Part shown: piece after piece, positions 13,819 to 20,154 of the stretch | Layout of the letters: each line of letters starts with the position of its first letter | Numbering within the stretch: position 1 is the stretch's first letter | From: Bacillota bacterium | GTDB lineage: Bacteria; Bacillota; Clostridia; Oscillospirales; Ethanoligenentaceae | Direction of reading: 5' to 3' | DNA length: 25,851 nt | Assembly: GCA_023391835.1 (NCBI GenBank) | Contig: JAEWAE010000067.1 | Coordinates: forward strand, 1-25,851 | Program-made: the position numbers and the translations under genes | Notes under the pieces: model-generated | Seen by the model: only the letters and a program-made list of their open reading frames with translations | Database searches by the model: none | Told to the model about the DNA's origin: nothing

Positions 13819-15312
13819 ATGGAATACAGCAGCACCCGGAACAGCGACGTCTCCATCCTTTCCGCCGAAGCCATCAGCCGGGGGATTTCCGCCGACGGCG
13901 GGCTGTTTGTGCCCCAGACGGCACCGTGGCTTTCCTATTCGGAAATCGAGAAGCTCAGCGGCAGCGACTACGTTACCCGGGCGGCGGATATCCTCGGCCG
14001 TTTCCTGACGGATTTCACGCCGGGGGAGTTGATGGAGTGCGTGACCCGGGCTTACACGCGGGATAAATTCGAGACCGACAGCATTGCGCCTCTTTATGAA
14101 ATAGAAAAGGGTGCCTACATGCTTGAGCTCTGGCACGGCCCCACCTGTGCATTCAAGGATATGGCCCTCCAACTGCTGCCCCACCTGATGACCGCGGCCC
14201 GGCGGAAGACCGGCGAAACCGGCACGGTGGTGATTCTGGTGGCGACTTCCGGCGACACGGGCAAGGCCGCGCTCGAGGGTTTCCGCGACGTGGAAGGCAC
14301 CCGCGTCATCGTCTTTTATCCGGAAGACGGCGTCAGCCCCATGCAAAAGCTGCAGATGACCACCCAGCGGGGCGCGAATGTGACGGTCTGCGCCATTCAG
14401 GGCAATTTCGACGATGCCCAGACCGGGGTGAAGGCCGTCTTTACCGATCCGGAAATGAATGGGCGGCTCCGGGAGGCGGGCATGGCCTTTTCCAGTGCCA
14501 ATTCCATCAACTGGGGGCGGCTGGTGCCGCAGATCGTCTATTATGTCTCCGCTTACTGCGATCTTGTGAAAAACGAGCGCATCAGCTGCGGAGAACATGT
14601 GAATATCGTCGTCCCCACGGGGAATTTCGGCAACATTCTTGCGGCCTATTACGCCAAAAAGATGGGCATCCCCGTTAAACGGCTCATTTGCGCGTCCAAC
14701 CGCAATAACGTGTTGACCGATTTTCTCCGCACCGGCGTGTACGACCGCAACCGGCCGTTTTACACCACCATTTCTCCTTCGATGGATATTCTGGTTTCCA
14801 GCAATCTGGAACGGCTGCTTTATGATCTGACCGGCTGCGACGCCGAGCGTGTCGCCGGCCTGATGGAGCAATTGCGCACCACCGGTCGCTATGAGGTGGA
14901 TGAAACCGTCCGCCGCAGCCTCGGCGAGCTTTTCTGGGCGGGCAGCTGCGATGACGACGCAACCCGCGCCGTCATTCGTGACATTTTCCGCGACCGCTCC
15001 TATATCTGTGATCCCCATACGGCCGTGGCCGTCGATGTCTGGCAGCAATACCGCCGCGAGACGGGCGACGAGACCAAGACTATCATTGCCTCCACCGCCA
15101 GCCCCTTCAAATTCGCTTCCGACGTGCTGGAAGCCATCGAGGGTGCCCGGCCCGCGGGGCAGGGCAGGGAGCTGCTTGACCGACTGGGCGGCCTGATGAT
15201 GACCCAGCCGCCGCGGCAGCTGAGCGAATTGTTTGAGCTGCCCGTGCGATTCGAAGCGGCCTGCCCGCGGGATGGAGTGGCGCAGGCCGTGGCCGGTGCG
15301 CTGGGGCTGTGA
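13819..15312 (+). CDS. thrC: Threonine synthase
   Basis: A 497-residue PLP enzyme that makes threonine from O-phosphohomoserine. It is the long form with the YSSTR N-terminal signature. Lys113 in GPTCAFKDMALQ is the Schiff-base lysine; SGDTGKAALEGF (144–155) and PTGNFGN bind the cofactor phosphate. The run of G at 13804–13810 is 8 bases before the ATG at 13819 and only 2 before the in-frame ATG at 13813, so 13819 is preferred. It lies 82 bases after yraN with no other threonine genes nearby and no T-box or clear promoter that I can see in the gap. Confidence 0.96.
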   Translation: MEYSSTRNSDVSILSAEAISRGISADGGLFVPQTAPWLSYSEIEKLSGSDYVTRAADILGRFLTDFTPGELMECVTRAYTRDKFETDSIAPLYEIEKGAYMLELWHGPTCAFKDMALQLLPHLMTAARRKTGETGTVVILVATSGDTGKAALEGFRDVEGTRVIVFYPEDGVSPMQKLQMTTQRGANVTVCAIQGNFDDAQTGVKAVFTDPEMNGRLREAGMAFSSANSINWGRLVPQIVYYVSAYCDLVKNERISCGEHVNIVVPTGNFGNILAAYYAKKMGIPVKRLICASNRNNVLTDFLRTGVYDRNRPFYTTISPSMDILVSSNLERLLYDLTGCDAERVAGLMEQLRTTGRYEVDETVRRSLGELFWAGSCDDDATRAVIRDIFRDRSYICDPHTAVAVDVWQQYRRETGDETKTIIASTASPFKFASDVLEAIEGARPAGQGRELLDRLGGLMMTQPPRQLSELFELPVRFEAACPRDGVAQAVAGALGL

Positions 15313-15322
15313 CCTATGTAAT

Positions 15323-15346
15323 CCGCCGCGGCTTATGCCGCGGCGG
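15323..15346. terminator. GC-rich hairpin between convergent thrC and DUF1540 genes
   Basis: CCGCCGCGGC pairs perfectly with GCCGCGGCGG around a TTAT loop (10 bp). No T-tract follows on either strand, so termination would rely on stem strength or on Rho. Its place just after thrC and past the end of the convergent gene supports a bidirectional transcript-end role. Confidence 0.5.
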
Positions 15347-15351
15347 GCGGG

Positions 15352-15555
15352 TCAGAAAGCCGTCCCGGAGGTATCCTGCTGCTCAAAAGTCGCACACTGG
15401 GTATCCCGGCACGCCGAAGCGTGGGTGGGGCCCACCTGGATGGATTCCGCATGGCACTTGCCGTTGGGCTCGTGATACGTGCAGTTTGTCACGTCGCACT
15501 GAATGCCCGGGAGGCATTCCGGCTTCTTGGCCGGTTTTCCGGAATTTCCTGTCAT
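15352..15555 (-). CDS. DUF1540 domain small cysteine-rich protein
   Basis: A 67-residue protein with one DUF1540 domain, a short cysteine-rich, probably metal-binding module common in Clostridia and of unknown function. Cysteines lie in QCDVTNC, KC, SAC, TQC and one more near the start (PEC). The CHAESIQVG and CATF segments match the domain pattern. The frame continues upstream to 15642, but the ATG at 15555 is preceded on the minus strand by AAGAAGGA at a good distance and removes a low-complexity extension. It converges on thrC. The gene is transcribed alone; I found no convincing promoter for it. Confidence 0.85.
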   Translation of the reverse strand: MTGNSGKPAKKPECLPGIQCDVTNCTYHEPNGKCHAESIQVGPTHASACRDTQCATFEQQDTSGTAF

Positions 15556-15693
15556 GTCCTGTCCTTCTTTCCGCACCGGCGGCGTTTTGGGGCCGTCGGG
15601 CATGAGTTGCGTCCGGGCCACGGCGTCGCCGTGCCCCTGCACCGCTTATTTTTTCCCCGGATGGGAAATTTACGCGTGGTCCGCGAGAAAAAT

Positions 15694-15728
15694 CGGCCCC
15701 GGCATAAAGCCGGTCGGGCCGCCCTTTT
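15694..15728. terminator. Hairpin with short T-tracts upstream of the metallophosphoesterase gene
   Basis: CGGCCC (15694–15699) pairs with GGGCCG (15716–15721), and CGGC/GCCG forms an inner stem around ATAAA. CCCTTTT follows on the plus strand; on the minus strand the stem is followed by ATTTTTC. It may act as a leader attenuator for the plus-strand gene starting 17 bases later. The rest of 15556–15744 shows nothing recognisable. Confidence 0.4.
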
Positions 15729-15744
15729 GCTGAAGGAGGCGTAT

Positions 15745-16443
15745 ATGTCGGTATTTGCCATAGCGGATCTGCATCTGTCGCTGGGGAGCGACAAACCGAT
15801 GGACGTTTTCCCCGGCTGGGAGGGCTATCTGCCTAAACTTGAAAAAAATTGGCGGGCCGTCGTGACGCCGGAGGACACCGTCGTGCTGCCGGGCGATCTT
15901 TCGTGGGCCATGTCTCTGGAAGAAGCCGTGGCGGATTTTACGTTTCTGCAAAGTCTGCCCGGCCGCAAACTGCTGCTGAAAGGCAACCACGATTACTGGT
16001 GGACCACCATGCACAAGATGAATGCGTTTTTGCAGGCGCATGGCTTTTCCACGTTGACCATCGTGCACAATTCCGCGGTGGAGGTCGGCTCCATCGCCGT
16101 GTGCGGCAGCCGGGGGTGGATATTCGACGACTCTTCCGCCGGCGACCGCAAAATATTGCTGCGGGAGGCGGGCCGGCTGGAAACCTCCATTATCGCGGCG
16201 GAAAAAACCGGTCGGGAGCCGGTGGCCTTTTTACATTACCCGCCGGTCTGCGGCGGCGGTGAGTGCGCTGAAATCATGGAAGTGTTGCTGAGCCACCATA
16301 TCCGGCGCTGTTATTACGGCCACCTGCACGGCCGGGCGGCCGCCGGCGCCGTGCAAGGCGATTACCGCGGCATCGCGCTCCGGCTGGTGTCGGCCGACAG
16401 CCTTCGGTTCGCCCCGATCGCGGTCGATTCCGGTGAAAGCTGA
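15745..16443 (+). CDS. Calcineurin-like metallophosphoesterase (COG1768-type)
   Basis: A 232-residue predicted phosphohydrolase of the calcineurin-like superfamily. The metal-site motifs are all present: ADLH (Asp8, His10), PGDLSW (Asp51), KGNHDYWW (Asn81, His82), LHYPP and YGHLHG near the C-terminus. The KGNHDYWW and LSWAM pattern fits the COG1768 subgroup, whose substrate is unknown. The start is firm: AAGGAGG at 15733–15739 precedes the ATG at 15745; the open frame back to 15421 runs antisense to the DUF1540 gene. It is unlike YfcE earlier in the window beyond the shared fold. Confidence 0.9.
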   Translation: MSVFAIADLHLSLGSDKPMDVFPGWEGYLPKLEKNWRAVVTPEDTVVLPGDLSWAMSLEEAVADFTFLQSLPGRKLLLKGNHDYWWTTMHKMNAFLQAHGFSTLTIVHNSAVEVGSIAVCGSRGWIFDDSSAGDRKILLREAGRLETSIIAAEKTGREPVAFLHYPPVCGGGECAEIMEVLLSHHIRRCYYGHLHGRAAAGAVQGDYRGIALRLVSADSLRFAPIAVDSGES

Positions 16444-16460
16444 AAATTTTGAAATAATTG

Positions 16461-16489
16461 TGGCCAAAAATTATTCGGTATGATATAAT
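16461..16489 (+). promoter_or_regulatory. Promoter of tig
   Basis: TATAAT at 16484–16489 has a TGA extended -10 and follows TGGCCA (16461–16466) with 17 bases between. The -35 is weak but the extended -10 compensates. The start would be near 16496, about 34 bases before the tig ATG. Confidence 0.65.
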
Positions 16490-16529
16490 AAGCGGGATAA
16501 TATGGCTGTCAGTATTAGGAGGATGTTGA

Positions 16530-17945
16530 ATGAGTCTCACCAATTCAAACAAGGTGGAAACCAACAAATATGAGCTGGAAATCGCCGTAGGGCGCGACAA
16601 ATTTCAGGATGCCGTCTCGAAAGTCTATCATAAAAATGTCGGCAAGATGAATGTGCCGGGCTTCCGCCGCGGCCATGCACCCCGCAGCGTTGTCGAAAAA
16701 TTATATGGCAGCGGTGTTTTCTATGAGGATGCCGTGAATATGCTTTACCCGGAAGCTTACGAAGAGGCCGTCAAGGAATCCGGCATCGAGCCGGTCAGCC
16801 GTGCGGATGTGGAAGTCGTCAAGCTTGACGACGACGGGTTTGTTTTCAAGGCGAAGGTCACCGTCAAGCCCGAAGTCGAAGTGGGCGAATATAAAGGTCT
16901 CAAGGCCGTGAAAAAGCTCCGCTCCGTCACCGACGCGGATGTGGATGCGGAAGTCGAGCGGGTGCGCAACCGCAATGCCCGCCTGATTACTGTGGAAGAC
17001 CGCGCGGCCCAGACGGGCGACATTGCGGTCATCGACTACGACGGCTCCGTCGACGGCGTGCCCTTCAATGGCGGCAAGGCCGAGAAACAGAATCTGGAAC
17101 TCGGCTCCGGCCAGTTCATTCCGGGCTTCGAGGAACAGGTGGCCGGGCACAAGCCCGGTGACGAGTTCGACGTGAACGTGACCTTCCCGAAAGATTACGG
17201 CGCTAAAGAGCTGGCGGATAAAGCCGCCGTTTTCAAAGTCAAACTCCACGAAATTCAGAAGCGCGAGCTGCCGACGGTGGACGACGAGTTTGCCAAAGAC
17301 GTCAGCGAATTCGACACTCTGAAAGATTATAAGGCAGATATCCACCATCATCTGGAAGAGCACAACGACCATGACGCCAATGACGACGTGGAAAATCAGC
17401 TCATTGATCAGGTGATCGCGGGCATGAAGGCCGAGATCCCCGAGGTCATGTACGAAAACTCCGTCGATTCCTTTGTGACCGATTTTGACTATCGGCTGCA
17501 GTCCCAGGGGCTGAACGTGCAGACCTATCTCAAATACACGGGCATGGATATGGAAGCCTTCCGCAAGACTTTCCGGGAGCAGGCCGAGAGACAGGTTAAA
17601 ATCCGGCTCGCACTGGAAAAGATCGCGCAGCTTGAAAAATTCGAAGCCACCAAGGACGACGTGGAAAAGGAACTGCTCAAACTTTCCAATCAGTACCATG
17701 TGGATGTGGAAAAAGCCCGCGCCGCTGTCAACGAGAATGAACTCAAAGCCGACATCGTCGTCAATAAGGCCATCGACCTGATCCGCGACTCGGCCAAGAT
17801 CGCGACCGAAGAGCTTAAAGAGACGGACGAAAAGGCTGAAAAAGCCCAAAAGTCTGATAAGACCGAAAAAACCGGCAAAAGTGCCGGCAAGGCGGAGAAA
17901 AAAGCCGAGAAGGCGGCCGACGAGGCCGAAAAAGCGGCTGAATAA
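16530..17945 (+). CDS. tig: Trigger factor
   Basis: A 471-residue ribosome-associated chaperone and peptidyl-prolyl isomerase that meets nascent chains at the exit tunnel. The N-terminal ribosome-binding loop is GFRRGHAPRSVVEKLYG, matching GFRxGxxP. The FKBP-like PPIase domain (about 155–245) includes GDIAVIDYDGSVDGVPFNGG and GSGQFIPGFEEQ. The helical C-terminal chaperone arms follow. The last 45 or so residues are a low-complexity Lys/Glu/Ala tail, making it longer than the usual 430 residues. TAGGAGG at 16516–16522 fixes the start. It heads the tig–clpP–clpX block, so newly made and damaged proteins are handled from one locus. Confidence 0.97.
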   Translation: MSLTNSNKVETNKYELEIAVGRDKFQDAVSKVYHKNVGKMNVPGFRRGHAPRSVVEKLYGSGVFYEDAVNMLYPEAYEEAVKESGIEPVSRADVEVVKLDDDGFVFKAKVTVKPEVEVGEYKGLKAVKKLRSVTDADVDAEVERVRNRNARLITVEDRAAQTGDIAVIDYDGSVDGVPFNGGKAEKQNLELGSGQFIPGFEEQVAGHKPGDEFDVNVTFPKDYGAKELADKAAVFKVKLHEIQKRELPTVDDEFAKDVSEFDTLKDYKADIHHHLEEHNDHDANDDVENQLIDQVIAGMKAEIPEVMYENSVDSFVTDFDYRLQSQGLNVQTYLKYTGMDMEAFRKTFREQAERQVKIRLALEKIAQLEKFEATKDDVEKELLKLSNQYHVDVEKARAAVNENELKADIVVNKAIDLIRDSAKIATEELKETDEKAEKAQKSDKTEKTGKSAGKAEKKAEKAADEAEKAAE

Positions 17946-17971
17946 TCCGACCCGTGAATAAATATGGCCTA

Positions 17972-17997
17972 CATCGCCCATGATTCCAAGGGCGGTG
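17972..17997 (+). repeat. Intercistronic stem-loop between tig and clpP
   Basis: CATCGCCC pairs with GGGCGGTG (8 bp, one G·U) across a 10-base loop. No T-tract follows, so it is unlikely to stop transcription fully; it could be an RNA-processing or stability element that lets tig and clpP levels differ. Confidence 0.4.
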
Positions 17998-18025
17998 TCC
18001 AGACCTCGAGCAAAGGAGAATGAAA

Positions 18026-18610
18026 ATGAGTAACCTTGTGCCTTATGTCATCGAACAGACAAACCGCGGTGAACGCTCCTACGATATTTTTTCCCGTTTG
18101 CTCAACGACCGCATCATCATGCTGTCGGATGAAGTCAACGATGTGACGGCCAGCCTTGTGGTTGCCCAGCTGCTTTATCTGGAGGGCCAGGATCCCGATA
18201 AGGATATCCAGCTCTATATCAACAGCCCCGGCGGCTCCATCTCTTCCGGCATGGCGATTTTCGACACGATGCAGTATGTCAAGTGCGACATTTCCACCAT
18301 CTGCATCGGCATCGCGGCGAGCATGGCCTCGTTCCTGCTGGCGGCCGGCACCAAAGGCAAACGCTTCGCGCTGCCCAACAGTGAGATCATGATCCATCAG
18401 CCGTCGGGCGGCACGCAGGGCCAGGCTTCCGATATCAAAATCCAGGCTGACCACATCCTGCGTATCCGTAAAAAGATGAATCAGATGTATTCCGATTTCA
18501 CCGGCAAGCCGGTGGAACAGATCGAGCGTGACACCGAGCGCGACAATTTCTTGACTGCGGAAGAAGCCGTTACGTATGGCCTGGTCGACAAAGTGATCTA
18601 TAAAAGATAG
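18026..18610 (+). CDS. clpP: ATP-dependent Clp protease proteolytic subunit
   Basis: A 194-residue serine protease that forms the 14-subunit ClpP chamber. The triad is Ser99 in GIAASMASF, His124 in MIHQPSGG and Asp173 in DTERDNF, with spacings that match E. coli ClpP. INSPGGSISSGMAIFD is the oxyanion and handle region. ATGs occur at 18020 and 18026; AAAGGAG at 18012–18018 is 1 base from the first and 7 from the second, so 18026 is chosen. There is no long propeptide. It is followed 11 bases later by clpX, its ATPase partner. Confidence 0.98.
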   Translation: MSNLVPYVIEQTNRGERSYDIFSRLLNDRIIMLSDEVNDVTASLVVAQLLYLEGQDPDKDIQLYINSPGGSISSGMAIFDTMQYVKCDISTICIGIAASMASFLLAAGTKGKRFALPNSEIMIHQPSGGTQGQASDIKIQADHILRIRKKMNQMYSDFTGKPVEQIERDTERDNFLTAEEAVTYGLVDKVIYKR

Positions 18611-18621
18611 CTGGTGAGCAA

Positions 18622-19929
18622 ATGGCAAAAATAGACGACAGAAGGATCCTGAAATGCTCGTTCTGCGGCAAAACGCAGGATCAAGTCAAACGCCTGATCG
18701 CAGGCCCCGGCGTGTATATCTGCAATGAATGTGTGGAGCTGTGCCTGAGCATTCTGGAGGATGAGAACGTCATTGTCCACCCCAAGATGGGAGCGGACGA
18801 CACAACGGTGACGCTTTCCCATCCGAAAGAAATCAAGCGGATCTTGGACGAATATGTCATTGGGCAGGACGAGGCTAAAACCGCCCTGTCGGTGGCCGTT
18901 TACAACCACTATAAACGTATCTTCTACGGGGATGTTTCGGATGTGGACCTGCAGAAGAGCAATATCCTTCTGCTGGGCCCGACCGGTGTGGGCAAGACGC
19001 TGCTGGCTTCTTCGCTTGCCAATCTGCTGAATGTGCCCTTTGCCATTGCCGACGCCACCACGCTGACCGAGGCCGGCTATGTGGGCGAGGACGTGGAAAA
19101 CATCCTCCTGCGCCTGATCCAGGCCGCCGACTATGACGTCGAGCGCGCCGAAAAAGGCATCATCTATATTGACGAGATCGACAAGATCGCGCGCAAATCC
19201 GAAAATCCCTCCATCACCCGCGATGTCAGCGGCGAAGGCGTGCAGCAGGCGCTGCTGAAAATCCTCGAGGGCACGGTGGCCAACGTCCCGCCTATGGGCG
19301 GACGCAAATATCCTCATCAGGAATTCATTCAGATCAACACCAAGGATATCCTCTTCATCTGCGGCGGAGCTTTCGACGGGCTGGATAAGATCATCGAAAA
19401 GCGCACCGTCAGCAAGACGCTGGGCTTCGGCGCGGATATTCGTGGTAAAAAAGATAAGGATGCCGGCAGCATTTTTAAGCACGTTATCCCGCAGGATCTG
19501 GTCCATTTCGGTCTGATTCCGGAGCTGGTGGGCCGTCTGCCGGTCATCACAACCCTCAATTCGCTGGATCGCCACGCGCTTATCAATATTCTGACCCAGC
19601 CGAAAAATGCCATTGTCAAGCAGTATAAGAAGCTGTTTGAAATGGATGGCATTGAGCTTGTTTTCAGCGACGACGCGCTCAACGCCATCGCCGACAAGGC
19701 GATTGAACGGGAAACCGGCGCCCGCGGCCTGCGTTCCATTATGGAAGACACCCTCACCAATGTGATGTTTGACGTGCCTTCCGACGGGACGGTATCCCGC
19801 GTGACAGTGACGGAGGATTCCATCAACCACAAGGCGCAGCCGCTCATCGAGCACGACCCCAACAAAAAGCCGGCCCGGCTGACTATGCCTCACAAGGCAT
19901 CCCCCAAGAAGCGCGAAAACGCCTCCTGA
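18622..19929 (+). CDS. clpX: ATP-dependent Clp protease ATP-binding subunit ClpX
   Basis: A 435-residue AAA+ unfoldase that feeds substrates to ClpP. The N-terminal zinc-binding domain has Cys12, 15, 34 and 37. Walker A is GPTGVGKT (119–126), the pore loop GYVGED begins at 152, Walker B is IIYIDEID (180–187), and the ClpP-docking loop appears as LGF (267–269), the form common in Gram-positives. The C-terminus carries the ERETGARGLRSIMED sensor-2 region. The ribosome-binding site is modest (GGTGAG), but the spacing to clpP and a full-length protein support the start. A strong terminator follows, so tig–clpP–clpX ends here. Confidence 0.98.
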   Translation: MAKIDDRRILKCSFCGKTQDQVKRLIAGPGVYICNECVELCLSILEDENVIVHPKMGADDTTVTLSHPKEIKRILDEYVIGQDEAKTALSVAVYNHYKRIFYGDVSDVDLQKSNILLLGPTGVGKTLLASSLANLLNVPFAIADATTLTEAGYVGEDVENILLRLIQAADYDVERAEKGIIYIDEIDKIARKSENPSITRDVSGEGVQQALLKILEGTVANVPPMGGRKYPHQEFIQINTKDILFICGGAFDGLDKIIEKRTVSKTLGFGADIRGKKDKDAGSIFKHVIPQDLVHFGLIPELVGRLPVITTLNSLDRHALINILTQPKNAIVKQYKKLFEMDGIELVFSDDALNAIADKAIERETGARGLRSIMEDTLTNVMFDVPSDGTVSRVTVTEDSINHKAQPLIEHDPNKKPARLTMPHKASPKKRENAS

Positions 19930-19957
19930 CCGATGGATTGTCGGCACACCGCGAATG

Positions 19958-19986
19958 AAAAAGCAGCCCCATGGGCTGCTTTTTTC
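19958..19986 (+). terminator. Strong intrinsic terminator after clpX
   Basis: AAAAAGCAGCCC pairs with GGGCTGCTTTTT around a 3-base CAT loop (or 11 bp with a 5-base loop), followed by more T. It separates the tig–clpX transcript from lon, which has its own promoter. Confidence 0.9.
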
Positions 19987-20024
19987 TGTGCGGCGCTCTG
20001 CTTCGGGCTGGAAGAATTCCGTGA

Positions 20025-20053
20025 TTGAATCAAACTCCGATTTATTATATAAT
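20025..20053 (+). promoter_or_regulatory. Promoter of lon
   Basis: TTGAAT (20025–20030), exactly 17 bases, then TATAAT (20048–20053). The start would be near 20060, giving a leader of about 95 bases. It is a clear vegetative promoter. Confidence 0.8.
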
Positions 20054-20065
20054 AGAATTAATCCA

Positions 20066-20094
20066 TACCAATTTGGTACATACACATTATACCA
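20066..20094 (+). promoter_or_regulatory. Candidate operator of lon: TACCAA/TTGGTA dyad plus third half-site
   Basis: TACCAATTTGGTA (20066–20078) is a perfect dyad with a 1-base centre, too tight to fold as RNA and so more likely a protein-binding site. A third half-site TACCA lies at 20090–20094. Its position just after the predicted start site suits a repressor. It does not match the CtsR or CIRCE (HrcA) consensus. Confidence 0.45.
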
Positions 20095-20117
20095 GGGTGT
20101 GGATGGATTCCCGATAA

Positions 20118-20132
20118 CCGCCCAACGGGCGG
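20118..20132 (+). repeat. Small GC hairpin in the lon leader
   Basis: CCGCCC pairs with GGGCGG around an AAC loop, ending 10 bases before the GGAGGT ribosome-binding site of lon. No T-tract follows. It could influence mRNA stability or translation start. Confidence 0.4.
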
Positions 20133-20154
20133 ATCCCTCACTGGAGGTGGTACT

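Noticed and set aside
13786..15048. Minus-strand frame of 420 codons opposite thrC
   Set aside because: Antisense shadow of a complete threonine synthase gene, with no domain and no suitable context.
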